From Chloroflexota bacterium (lineage in GTDB: Bacteria; Chloroflexota; UBA11872), in the NCBI GenBank assembly GCA_026708035.1, contig JAPOVQ010000035.1, forward strand, positions 232,058 through 296,057: 64,000 nt of DNA, read 5' to 3'. The notes under the pieces were generated by a model, which did not search any database, was not told the origin of the DNA, and was given only the letters and a program-made list of their open reading frames with translations. Below are positions 7,586 through 16,228 of the stretch, in pieces. The translations under genes were made by a program, and so were the position numbers. The first letter of the stretch is position 1; each line of letters opens with the position of its first letter.

Positions 7586-9577
7586 CTACTCCTGGGTGCT
7601 GTAGAACTGCCCGTAGCTGGGCAGGTAGTCAATACCCAAGTGCAGCACGCCGCCGATGCGGTCCGGGTTGGACAGCCACGGCAGGTAGTCGTGCACCAAC
7701 GGGATGGCAACCGCGTTCTCCATCAGGTAGAGCTCGGCTTCCTCCCAGATGGCCCGCTGCTCGTCCGGATCGAAGCTGGCCCGCGCGGCGTCCAGCAGAC
7801 CGTCGATCTTCGCGCCTTCCGTCGCGGTGGCCGGAACGCCGTCCCACTCGAAGAACGAGTAGGCGCGGCCCGGTCGACCGTAGAAGGAAGTGTGGAAGCG
7901 GTCGTACAGCACGTCGCCGTTCGGACCCGCCACGCCGATCCACGTGGTGTGGAAGGCGCCGTCCTGGGCCTGCTCGCGGTGCGTGGCCTCATCCATCTTC
8001 GGGATGTTCACCTGGATGCCCAGGCTCCGCTCGACGTCCAGCTTGAACAGCTCGACCACGGGGTCGCCGCGGTCGGGGTAGCTGATCTCGAGCTTGCGGC
8101 CGTCCGGCGCGTATCGGAAGCCGTCGTCGCCCATGGCGTAGCCGGCCTCGTCAAGCAGCGCGCTGCCCTTGGCCGGGTCATACGTGTAGAGCTGGCCGGC
8201 CTCGGCGCTGCGGCCGACGGTGCCCGGCACCAGCAGGTTGCTGATGTTGGTCGGAGCCGTGCCGCCGTTCGCGCGCACCGTCACGGTTCGCCGGTCGACG
8301 CCGAACAGCAGCGCCTTGCGCACCGCCAGGTCGTCCAGCGGCCAGAGCTGCGTGTGCAGGGGCATGTACTGCCCCATGCCCGGCGCCGCAAAGCCGATGA
8401 CGTGGTACTTCGGGTTCTCGGACACCCGCTTGTAGTCGGCGAATGACCAGTTCAACAGGATGTCGACTTCGCCCGCCTCGAAGGCCTGGGCGTTGTCGGT
8501 CATGTTGAAGCCGAAGATCTGCGACCGCATGCGGTCGGGATACGCCGGACCCTGGTTCGGCAGGTACGACGGGCCCCAGGCCCAGTTGTCGAACCGCTCG
8601 CCGACGATCTTCACGTCGTCTTCCCACTCGAGGAACTTGTAGGGACCGGTGCCGACCGCGTGGCGGTCGAGATCCTCGCCCATCTCCGTGATGGCCTTTG
8701 GCGAGGCGAACACCACGTGCTGGTGAGCGATGAACTTCAGGAAGAACGCCTGCGGCTGGTCCGTGTGGAACCGAAGCGTGAAGTCGTTGACTTTCTCGAT
8801 GCCCGTAATGCCGGCGATGTCGCGAACGACGTGGCCGCGCGGCAGCTCTTCGTCGAGGAATCGGTCGAAGTTGAAGATCGCGGCGTCCGCGTCAAACGGC
8901 GTGTCGTCGTGGAAGGACACGTCGTTCCGCAGCGGCACCGTCCAGCTCAGCTTGTCATCCGAAACCTCGGGCAGGTCGGAAGCCAGCGTCGGCAGGATCG
9001 CGTTGCCCGGGCCGTAGTTGTACAGCAGTTCGTAGAACATGTTCGCCGGCTCGGCGGTGCGTCCGCCCCACGTCGCCGGGTCGAAGTTCGTCGGGTTGCC
9101 GAAGGTCATGTAGCTGACCTCGCCGCCAACCTTGGGGTCCCACGGCTTCAGACCGATGTTGACCGCCGAGTCGAGGTTGTGGATGTCGATGCCCGGCGCG
9201 CGCTCGGCGGCCTGCTCGACGATCTTCTCGACCACCCGCTCGACGACCTTCTGGACTTCAACCTCACGGATCACGTCGCGGGTGACGACCTTCTCGACCT
9301 CGACCTCTTTGACCGTCTCGACCGGGACTTCCTTGATCACCTCTTTGGTGACGACCGTCTCGACCGGGACTTCCTTGATCACCTCTTTGGTGACCACCGT
9401 CTCGACCGGGACTTCCTTCACCACTTCCTTGACTTCGGTGACCGTGACCGTGACCGTCTTCTCGACGACCTCGGCCTCGCCGCACGCGGCCAGAGCGGCT
9501 ACTCCAACACCGCCCGCCAGCGCCGCCGCCCCACCGCGGAGCAGCTTGCGACGACTCAATGACTTACTCGGACCCAT
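7586..9577 (-). CDS. ABC transporter solute-binding lipoprotein, SBP_bac_5 (peptide) family
   Basis: 663 residues from the ATG at 9577, which lies 7 bases after a GGGAGGGG ribosome site (a second ATG at 9583 is too close to it). The N-terminus combines a twin-arginine motif (SRRKLLRG) with a lipobox ending LAAC32, so it is probably Tat-exported and lipidated. Residues ~33-130 form a Lys/Glu/Val-rich linker of repeated KEVPVETVVTKEVI units, encoded by 42-base DNA repeats. The binding domain then starts at GGEVSYMTFGNPTNFDPA and contains AVGTGPYKFLEWE and the C-terminal IPLVHDYLPWLSNP. It belongs with the flanking dppC and dppB genes. The long linker probably lifts the domain off the membrane. 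Confidence 0.93.
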   Translation of the reverse strand: MGPSKSLSRRKLLRGGAAALAGGVGVAALAACGEAEVVEKTVTVTVTEVKEVVKEVPVETVVTKEVIKEVPVETVVTKEVIKEVPVETVKEVEVEKVVTRDVIREVEVQKVVERVVEKIVEQAAERAPGIDIHNLDSAVNIGLKPWDPKVGGEVSYMTFGNPTNFDPATWGGRTAEPANMFYELLYNYGPGNAILPTLASDLPEVSDDKLSWTVPLRNDVSFHDDTPFDADAAIFNFDRFLDEELPRGHVVRDIAGITGIEKVNDFTLRFHTDQPQAFFLKFIAHQHVVFASPKAITEMGEDLDRHAVGTGPYKFLEWEDDVKIVGERFDNWAWGPSYLPNQGPAYPDRMRSQIFGFNMTDNAQAFEAGEVDILLNWSFADYKRVSENPKYHVIGFAAPGMGQYMPLHTQLWPLDDLAVRKALLFGVDRRTVTVRANGGTAPTNISNLLVPGTVGRSAEAGQLYTYDPAKGSALLDEAGYAMGDDGFRYAPDGRKLEISYPDRGDPVVELFKLDVERSLGIQVNIPKMDEATHREQAQDGAFHTTWIGVAGPNGDVLYDRFHTSFYGRPGRAYSFFEWDGVPATATEGAKIDGLLDAARASFDPDEQRAIWEEAELYLMENAVAIPLVHDYLPWLSNPDRIGGVLHLGIDYLPSYGQFYSTQE
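9311..9430 (-). repeat. In-gene 42-bp direct repeats in the binding-protein linker
   Basis: Two nearly identical 42-base units (9311-9352, 9353-9394) and a partial third encode 14-residue blocks of the KEVPVETVVT type. They stay in frame within the lipoprotein gene. This makes them coding repeats that can expand or contract, not a CRISPR array. Confidence 0.9.
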
Positions 9578-9688
9578 AGACATTCCCCTCCCATTTGGGG
9601 TGATCGTGCAGGCACGCGGCGCGCATACTACACGACTCTTGTGAAACAGGCACACGTATTTCCTGTTACCGGTACGAACTACACGCGC

Positions 9689-10606
9689 TCAGTGCGACCA
9701 CGCCCCAGCTTGCGGATCGAGCGCCTCGCGCAGCCCATCTCCCAGCAGATTGATCGACAGCACCGTGATGGCGATGGCCAACCCGTTGAAGGTGGAGATC
9801 CACCACGACGACCGCAGCAAATGCCGGCTCGATGACAGCTCCAAGCCCCACTCGGGCGACGGGCGCTCGGCGCCCAGGCCCAGGAAGCTCAAGCCCGCGG
9901 CGGCCAGGATGGCCCCGCCCAGACCCAGCGTGGCCATGATCAGAATTGGGCTAACGATGTTTGGCAGAATGTGACGCAGCATGATGCGGGCGTCGGACAT
10001 GCCCACGGCGCGCGCCGCCCGCACGTACACCAGCTCCCGCGCGGCGAGCGTCGTCGAACGCACCACGCGCGCATAGAACGGGATACCGGCCACTCCCAGC
10101 GCAATCATGGCGTTGTTGAGGCCAGACCCAAGAGCGGCAACCACCGTCATCGCCAGCAGCAATCCCGGGAACGCCAGCATCACGTCAATGAACCGGCTGA
10201 TGACCATGTCCACCCAGCGCCCGAAATAGCCCGCCGACAACCCAATCAGCGTCCCGGCGATAGCCGAAATCGTCACCGCGGAGAACCCGACGCGAAGCGA
10301 AATCCGCGAGCCACGCACGATGCGGCTGAACACGTCGCGCCCGATGTCGTCGGTGCCTAGCGGGTGGCCCTCCGAACCCGGAGGCAGCTCGGCCGCCATG
10401 ATGTCGAAGTGGTTCTCCGGTTCGGTCGCAATGACATCGGCAAAGATCGCCGCCAGCGAAATGATGATCAGAATGCCCAGCCCCCCGAGGGCGGCCTTGT
10501 TCCGGCGCAGCCGCCGCCACGCCATCGTCCACTCGCTGCGCGGTTTCGGCGCGGCGGCGGCCTCGAGCCCGGTCTCGCCCTCAGCCAGCGTATTGGTGGC
10601 CAACAT
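9689..10606 (-). CDS. Peptide/nickel-type ABC transporter permease, DppC/OppC family
   Basis: 305 residues from the ATG at 10606, directly after an AAGGAGAG ribosome site; nine further codons upstream start with TTG. Hallmarks are RSEWTMAWRRLRRNKAA before helix 1, the periplasmic HPLGTDDIGRDVFSRIVRG loop, GYFGRWVDMVISRFIDVMLAFP, and the EAA loop VRAARAVGMSDARIMLRHI. It is first in the cluster that continues with the binding protein and dppB. Two truncated paralogues of this gene lie just upstream at 10,985-12,126. Confidence 0.94.
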   Translation of the reverse strand: MLATNTLAEGETGLEAAAAPKPRSEWTMAWRRLRRNKAALGGLGILIIISLAAIFADVIATEPENHFDIMAAELPPGSEGHPLGTDDIGRDVFSRIVRGSRISLRVGFSAVTISAIAGTLIGLSAGYFGRWVDMVISRFIDVMLAFPGLLLAMTVVAALGSGLNNAMIALGVAGIPFYARVVRSTTLAARELVYVRAARAVGMSDARIMLRHILPNIVSPILIMATLGLGGAILAAAGLSFLGLGAERPSPEWGLELSSSRHLLRSSWWISTFNGLAIAITVLSINLLGDGLREALDPQAGAWSH

Positions 10607-10984
10607 CTCTCCTTCGCGTGAAATCCCGACCAAATCGCAGCAGTCGCTGCGGCCGCCTTGAGCGGTCGCCCGCCAACGCTACCACTCCGGCCATGCCAGC
10701 CCGACGCACGATGCGGACCGTGCGTGCGTCGGGCCGCGCAGTGCGCAAACCGGCGCAGCGTCCCAAATCGCGTGTCACCCGCGCAAGCGCACCGCCGGCC
10801 AAATTGACACGACGGCGCGCCACGGCTTACGTTCCGCCTTGAGGTGACGGCTCGTCTCCGGCGAGTCGATCGGATGCATCTCGCTTATCGGTGCATCCGT
10901 GGCGTTGCCCGGCCCGAGCCACCTGGAACCATTGACGGTCTCCGAGGCGGAGCCCACCTCGCGCAGACAGGCGGGGGAGCGGGT
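10607..10984. other. Intergenic region with one hairpin, no gene
   Basis: 378 bases between the dppC start and the first dppC fragment. The only clear structure is a 12-bp perfect inverted repeat (10699-10710 with 10723-10734, arm GCCCGACGCACG, loop 12). No coding potential of family quality is visible on either strand. Promoters for both flanking directions should lie here. Confidence 0.6.
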
Positions 10985-11529
10985 GTGTCGACGGACGCCC
11001 TAAGAGAGCCGACCAGCGCGACAGCGCAAGACCCACTCGAACTGCGTCCGCCGCGCAGCGAGTTGCAGATGTCCTATCGCCGCTTTTGGCGCCACAAAGC
11101 GGCCGTCGTCGGCCTCACGATCCTCATCATCATCAGCATCGGCGCGATATTCGCGGATGTCATCGCCATCGAGCCCGAAGCGACGTTCTATAGCTTCGAT
11201 GAGCTCCAGACCAAGAAATGGCTGCCTCCGCTGACCGACGGCCACCTGCTGGGCACCGACGACATCGGGCGTGACGTGTTCAGCCGCGTCGTCCGCGGCT
11301 CACGCGTGTCGCTGCGTGTTGGGTTCTTCGCAGTGGGCATCGCCAGCATCGCCGGCACGCTATTCGGTCTCGCCGCTGGCTACTTCGGCGGCTGGATCGA
11401 CCAGATGGTCAGCCGAGCCATCGACGTGATGCTGGCCTTCCCGGACTTGCTGCTGGCGATTGCGATTCTGGCGGCGCTCGGCCCTAGTCTCGTGAACGCC
11501 ATGGTGGCCCTCGGGCTGGCGGGGATTCC
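10985..11529 (+). pseudogene. Truncated DppC permease (N-terminal half)
   Basis: From a GTG at 10985 the frame encodes the N-terminal 180 residues of a DppC permease. It has SYRRFWRHKAAVVGL, then HLLGTDDIGRDVFSRVVRG, GYFGGWIDQMVSRAIDVMLAFP and finally LVNAMVALGLAGIP. At about 11,525 homology stops. The rest of the open frame is only the antisense of the opposing fragment. The EAA loop and the last helices are missing, so the product cannot be a working permease. Confidence 0.85.
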
Positions 11530-12126
11530 CAGCGCGATCATGGCGTTGTTCAGCCCGGGACCCAGTCCCGCCACGATGGTGATGGCCAGCAGCAGGCTGG
11601 GAAACGCCAGCATGATGTCCAGCACGCGGCTGATCAGCATGTCCGGCCAGCGGCCGAAGTAGCCGGCGACCAATCCCAGAATGGACCCGAAAAACGCCCC
11701 AATGGCAACCGCCGTAAACCCGATGCGCAAGGAGATGCGCGCCCCTCGCACCACGCGGCTGAACACGTCGCGTCCGATATCGTCCGTGCCGAAGAGGTGG
11801 CCGTCCGTGCCCGGCGGCAACAGCGCTCCCGGAACGTTGTAGTAGTCCAGTCCTTCAGTAGCAATCACGTCGGCGAAAATCGCCCCGGTCGCCATCACGA
11901 TGAGCACCGCGCCGCCAACCAGAGCGCCCTTGTTCCGGTAGAGACGCCGCCAGGCCAGCGACCATTCGCTGCGCGGCTTGGCCTGCACGGCGCCCTGGAG
12001 CGCCGAATCGCCCGCCACCCGTGACTCCAAGCTCAACGACCGCCCCCGGTCCCGGTACAGATGCGCATCGCAGCGCGGACATCCAGGTCGACCGACAGCA
12101 GAGCCGGCCCGATCCAGAACGAGCAA
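11526..12126 (-). pseudogene. Truncated DppC permease (N-terminal half), opposite strand
   Basis: This minus-strand frame gives RSEWSLAWRRLYRNKGALVG, then HLFGTDDIGRDVFSRVVRGA, GYFGRWPDMLISRVLDIMLA and GLNNAMIALGIP, where homology ends. It is cut at the same family position as its plus-strand neighbour, so the two N-terminal halves meet tail to tail. The DNA of the halves differs, so this is not a simple fold-back copy. The true start is uncertain; a TTG at 12126 or 12036 is possible. Confidence 0.83.
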
Positions 12127-12179
12127 TCAACCGGGCGGCCGCCGCTGTCGATTGAACCTAAACTGCCCGACCAAGAAGC

Positions 12180-12420
12180 GTCAATCCCGCGACGAGTCCG
12201 GTAGTGGGTCACCTCGAGCCCGGCGCCCCCGCGAAGGGAGCCCCTGCGCAACCCCTCCGTCATACCCGCGGAGCCCGTCCCCGCGCAGGCGGGGAGCGGG
12301 AATCCACCCTTCATTGAACCCGGGAGCGGATTGGGTTCGCCCGGTCATCCTCAAGCATGGCCAGGTTTCGCAAGGGTCTCTCAATGGGGAGGGATATGAG
12401 GGAGCAAGTGATGCACGGCA
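12180..12420. repeat. Intergenic palindromic repeat cluster
   Basis: The stretch contains CCCTGCGCAACCCCTCCGTC and a long palindromic element with arms CCCGTCCCCGCGC and GGCGGGGAGCGGG (~12,265-12,305). Close relatives occur at ~22,195-22,335 and ~32,396-32,450. Nothing in it looks coding. It separates the broken permeases from the next gene block. Confidence 0.75.
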
Positions 12421-12558
12421 TCGCCGGATGCCTGCGAATGGAAGCGGAGTGCCGCCGGCCAGACACCCACGCCCGTCATGCGCGATACTGTCGCACCAGC
12501 CGCGCAGGGACGCCACCGGAGTTGCCGTGAAAGTCGACCACCAGCGCCCGAGCCACTC

Positions 12559-13506
12559 GTGAAGCTCTGCATTTCCATCGCGTGCTACCGCTGGGCGTTC
12601 CAGCCGTCGATTCGGCGCGATGGCCCCGACTACCGCGCGGGCGGCGGGCCGCTAGCCTACTTGCAGTCATTCTCAGACCCACCGCCGGAAGACAACCGCT
12701 TCTTCTGGATGTGCGACAAGACGGCCGAGCTGGGACTCCAGGGCCTCTACGCACACCCAGGCGAATACGTCGACGACCGGGCCGGGGCCGAAGCCATGCG
12801 CCGCAAGGTCGACGACCGCGGATTGATCTGGAACGGCGGGCTCACGGTCAACATGGCCGCCACCGACGAGGAGTGGGAGAGCTTCGAGTACGACAACGCC
12901 GTGCGCCAGCTCGAGCTCAACCATTGGGCCGGCCTCAACATCGCCACCATGACTCACCGGCTGCCCAACGTGCACAACCACTTCTCGACCGACCCGCCCA
13001 TCGACGAGCAGATGGCGCGCGCCGCCAAGCATCTCCCCGCGCTCACGCCCGTGGCCGAGGAGCTTGGCGTGATCATGGCCTGGGAAAACCACATGGACTA
13101 CCGCGTCTCCGAGGTGGCCGGGGTCGTCAACGAGATCGACTCACCCTGGCTGCGGATCACCCTCGACACCTCCAACCCGTTTCCGAGTCTCGAGGATCCG
13201 CTGGAGGGCGCGCGCATCGCCGCCCGCAACGTCGTGGCGGTGCACTTCAAGGACTTTCGCGCCCAACCGCTGCGCGAAACCTGGGAGCCGCACTTCCACT
13301 ACTCGCCCGTGGGCCACGGCGACTCGCCCATCGGCGAGATTCTCGCGCTGCTCCAGGCCGAGGCGCCCGATCCGGACAACCTGCTGGCCAACATCGAAAT
13401 CTCGCCGCCGCCGCAGCACGACCCGGAAGCCTGGGTGCTCGAGAGCAAGCGCTGGCTGCTCGAAGAGCAGGGCCAGTACTTCGAGCCCCATCTGACCGTC
13501 CAATGA
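12559..13506 (+). CDS. Xylose-isomerase-like TIM-barrel (sugar phosphate isomerase/epimerase family)
   Basis: 315 residues from the GTG at 12559; the frame is open for 27 earlier codons that lack family features. It starts VKLCISIACYRWAFQPS. Typical barrel elements are GLQGLYAHPGEYVDD, AWENHMDYRVSEVAGVVNEI carrying a metal-binding Glu, ITLDTSNPFPS, VVAVHFKDFRA with the His-Lys-Asp strand, and GHGDSPIGEI. The product should bind a divalent metal and act on a sugar or polyol. The next gene is a paralogue that overlaps it by four bases (ATGA), so the two are translationally coupled and possibly form a heterodimer. Confidence 0.85.
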   Translation: MKLCISIACYRWAFQPSIRRDGPDYRAGGGPLAYLQSFSDPPPEDNRFFWMCDKTAELGLQGLYAHPGEYVDDRAGAEAMRRKVDDRGLIWNGGLTVNMAATDEEWESFEYDNAVRQLELNHWAGLNIATMTHRLPNVHNHFSTDPPIDEQMARAAKHLPALTPVAEELGVIMAWENHMDYRVSEVAGVVNEIDSPWLRITLDTSNPFPSLEDPLEGARIAARNVVAVHFKDFRAQPLRETWEPHFHYSPVGHGDSPIGEILALLQAEAPDPDNLLANIEISPPPQHDPEAWVLESKRWLLEEQGQYFEPHLTVQ

Positions 13507-14519
13507 AGCTCGGACTCTCGCACGAGACCTACCGCTGGGTCGCGTTTCCGTGGATGCGGTCCGACGACCCGGAGTTTGTCGGCGAGATGCAAGCGCCCAT
13601 CTACCTGCGCGGCATCGCCCCTCCGCCGGCGGGGGAGTTGCCGATTGATTGGATGGTCGACCGCGTGGTGGCGCATGGACTCTCGTCGCTGGCCATGGAA
13701 TGCGGTTGGTTCCAGGACACGGACCGCGCCCACGCGTTTCGCGACCGGATGACCGAGCGCAACCTCACCTATCTCGCGTCCGCATCCGTCGACCTGGCCG
13801 CGGCGCCCGACGAGTGGGGAAGCGGGACGTTCGACCCGGCCAGGGGAAGTCGCCGCATGCCGACCTTCGATATGTCTCAGGCGACCGCCATGCGCACCGG
13901 CTGGACCGGCGGCGCGCCCTTCGACATCGCGCTGCGCGCCATGGAGCTGGCGCGGGCCGCGGGCGCGCGCGTCCTCAGCCTGGTGCACGGGCAGCCCGGC
14001 CGCCCGAACCACTACACCAAGGACCCAAACATCGACGAGCAGATCGACCGGATGATCCGCAACCTCGGCACGCTGCTGCCCATTGCCGACGAAATGGGCT
14101 TGACGCTCGCCACCGAGAACCACATGGACTACCGCTGCTCGGAGTTCGCCTTGGTCCATGAGGGCCTGGGCTCGACGACCCTGCGCCACGTGTTCGACTT
14201 CGCCGACTCCATGGCCGTGAACGAAGACCCGCTCGACGGCGTCCGCCACGTGGCCCGCCACACCGTCGGCACGCACCTGCGCGACATGCGGGCGCAGCCC
14301 ATCACCCGGGTGGCCACCGGCGCGTTCTATCACGCACCCATCGGCCTCGGCAGCGTGCCGATTCAGACGATGCTCGCCATCTTGCAGGCCGAGGCGCCCA
14401 ATCCCGAGGACCTGCATCACTACGTCGAGGTCGTCCCGCGGCCCGACTACGACACCGAGCACTGGCTCACCGCCAGCCTGGACTGGCTGCGCACCGAGTG
14501 CGCGGCCTACTGGAGCTAG
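13503..14519 (+). CDS. Xylose-isomerase-like TIM-barrel, second paralogue
   Basis: 338 residues from the ATG at 13503, inside the stop of the preceding gene. It mirrors its neighbour: MKLGLSHETYRW, then ATENHMDYRCSEFALVHEGL, RHVFDFADSMAVNEDPLDGV, VGTHLRDMRAQP and ILQAEAPNPEDLHHYVEV. It has an extra ~25 residues after strand 1 compared with the first copy. The metal-binding Glu and the downstream His are kept, so both copies are probably active. The FAD-dependent gene that follows on the same strand suggests a shared sugar or polyol pathway, but the reaction is unknown. Confidence 0.83.
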   Translation: MKLGLSHETYRWVAFPWMRSDDPEFVGEMQAPIYLRGIAPPPAGELPIDWMVDRVVAHGLSSLAMECGWFQDTDRAHAFRDRMTERNLTYLASASVDLAAAPDEWGSGTFDPARGSRRMPTFDMSQATAMRTGWTGGAPFDIALRAMELARAAGARVLSLVHGQPGRPNHYTKDPNIDEQIDRMIRNLGTLLPIADEMGLTLATENHMDYRCSEFALVHEGLGSTTLRHVFDFADSMAVNEDPLDGVRHVARHTVGTHLRDMRAQPITRVATGAFYHAPIGLGSVPIQTMLAILQAEAPNPEDLHHYVEVVPRPDYDTEHWLTASLDWLRTECAAYWS

Positions 14520-14611
14520 CCGCTCCGAGCTCCTGACCCGGCGGCCGCCATCCGCTGAGCCAGTTCCGGAGTACGCTGCCTTCACAAGCGCTGCTCGCGC
14601 CGAGGGTGACC

Positions 14612-16198
14612 ATGGACTACGACGCAATCATCGTCGGTTGTGGCCACAACGGCCTCGTGGCCGCGTTCTACCTGGCGCGGGCCGGAGTGCGGGTGCTGGC
14701 GTTGGAGCAGGGCCCCAAGGTCGGCGGCGCGGCCACCACCGACGAGCTTTCGCCCGGATACCACTTCTCAACCTGCGCCCACAGCTTCGTGCTGTTCCAT
14801 CCGCAAATCCTGGACGACATGCGGCTCGTGGAGCTCGGCTTGCGCGTGTTTCGCCGCGACCCGCCGCAGTTCCACCCATTTGCCGACGGGGAGTATCTGC
14901 TCGCCTGGAACGACCTGGAGCGGACGAGGGAATCGATCGCCCGGATCTCACGTCACGATGCCGAAGCCTATAATGATTATGTCAAGTTTTGGCAGCGCGC
15001 GGCAGAGCTCTTCGATCCCTACCTCCTCACGCCCCCGCCCTCGCTGGGCGAGTTTCTCCGCGCCGCCGAGAACGGTCCCCATGGGTCCGTCGCGCATACC
15101 CTCGTCACCGGCACCCGACGTCAGCTCCTCGACGACTATTTCGAGTCGCCGCGCGTCAAGGCATCGTTCGGCACCACCTTCGACGTCGGGACTACCGACA
15201 ACGCGGGCGGATTGCTTTACTTCGCCTTCGCCGCCGCTCTTTCGTCGCGGCTGGGCCAACGCGGGCTAGTGGGATTCCCCCGCGGTGGCATGGGCGCGGT
15301 CACGCAACTGCTGCGCCAAGCTGCTGAACTCGCGGGCGCGGAAGTGCGCACCTCGGCGCCCGTCGACAGCGTGCATGTGGCCGACGGACGCGCCCGCGGC
15401 GTCGTTCTCGTCGACGGAACCGTCGTGACCGCCCGAGCCGTGCTCTCCAACGCCGACCCGCAACGCACGCTCGCCCACCTGGTCCCGCCGGAGCACCTGC
15501 CGGAGCCATTCCTCCGCTCGGTGCGCCGTCTGCGCATGAACGCGGGCTACCTGAAGCTCCACTGCGCCACCACGGGCTTGCCGGACTGGCGCGCCCTACC
15601 CGGCGACGGTCCGCAGCATGGCGCCAACGTGCGCATCTGCGAATCGCTCGACCACATCGACCGGGCCTGGAACCAGGCGCGCGCCGGTCACATGCCCACC
15701 GAACCCGTCCTCGGGCTAGTCTGCCCCTCGGTCTACGACCGCTCGGCCGCGCCTCCCGGCCGCCACACGATTTCAATCTGGGTCGAGTACGCACCCGTGG
15801 GACTCCCGCCAGCCGCCTGGAAGGCCCAGCGGGCTCAAATCGCCGACGCGCTGATCGACCAGGTCGCGCGCTACGCCCCTAACTTCCCTGATCTGGTGCT
15901 GGACACGTACCTCCACGGACCGCCCGAAATCGAGGCCCGCGCCGGCATCACGCACGGCAACATGCATCACGTCGACATGACCATCGATCAGATGCTGGGG
16001 GCGCGCCCGCTGCCCGGCTGCGCCGCCTACCGGACGCCGCTCGGCGGGCTCTATCTGTGTGGGTCGGGGTGTCATCCCGGAGGCGGGGTCAGCGGCGTGC
16101 CCGGCCACAACGCCGCCGGGACCGTGATCCGAGACTTGAACGGGGTTCCGGCGGCACTCCCACCACGCGCTACCATCGGCGCCGCGCGGCCCGCGTAG
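14612..16198 (+). CDS. FAD-dependent oxidoreductase, phytoene desaturase-like (PYROXD2-type)
   Basis: 528 residues from the ATG at 14612, 6 bases after a GAGG ribosome site (a GTG two codons earlier is possible). The N-terminus is a dinucleotide-binding fold, DYDAIIVGCGHNGLVAAFYLA, with the second-strand acid in VLALEQGPKVGG. The C-terminus has GLYLCGSGCHPGGGVSGVPG, the flavin-contacting motif of this family, followed by HNAA. It is related to carotenoid desaturases, but no carotenoid genes are nearby, so its substrate is open. It lies 92 bases after the sugar-isomerase pair. Confidence 0.87.
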   Translation: MDYDAIIVGCGHNGLVAAFYLARAGVRVLALEQGPKVGGAATTDELSPGYHFSTCAHSFVLFHPQILDDMRLVELGLRVFRRDPPQFHPFADGEYLLAWNDLERTRESIARISRHDAEAYNDYVKFWQRAAELFDPYLLTPPPSLGEFLRAAENGPHGSVAHTLVTGTRRQLLDDYFESPRVKASFGTTFDVGTTDNAGGLLYFAFAAALSSRLGQRGLVGFPRGGMGAVTQLLRQAAELAGAEVRTSAPVDSVHVADGRARGVVLVDGTVVTARAVLSNADPQRTLAHLVPPEHLPEPFLRSVRRLRMNAGYLKLHCATTGLPDWRALPGDGPQHGANVRICESLDHIDRAWNQARAGHMPTEPVLGLVCPSVYDRSAAPPGRHTISIWVEYAPVGLPPAAWKAQRAQIADALIDQVARYAPNFPDLVLDTYLHGPPEIEARAGITHGNMHHVDMTIDQMLGARPLPGCAAYRTPLGGLYLCGSGCHPGGGVSGVPGHNAAGTVIRDLNGVPAALPPRATIGAARPA

Positions 16199-16228
16199 TC
16201 AGACCCTTATGAGAGGCAGAGGCCTGTG

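Noticed and set aside
9240..9480. Regular ~42-bp repeats that could suggest a CRISPR array
   Set aside because: The repeats are contiguous, have no spacers and stay in frame inside the binding-protein gene, so they are coding repeats.
12582..13502. Extension of the second TIM-barrel frame far upstream
   Set aside because: The frame is open by chance over the first paralogue; homology starts at the overlapping ATG at 13503.
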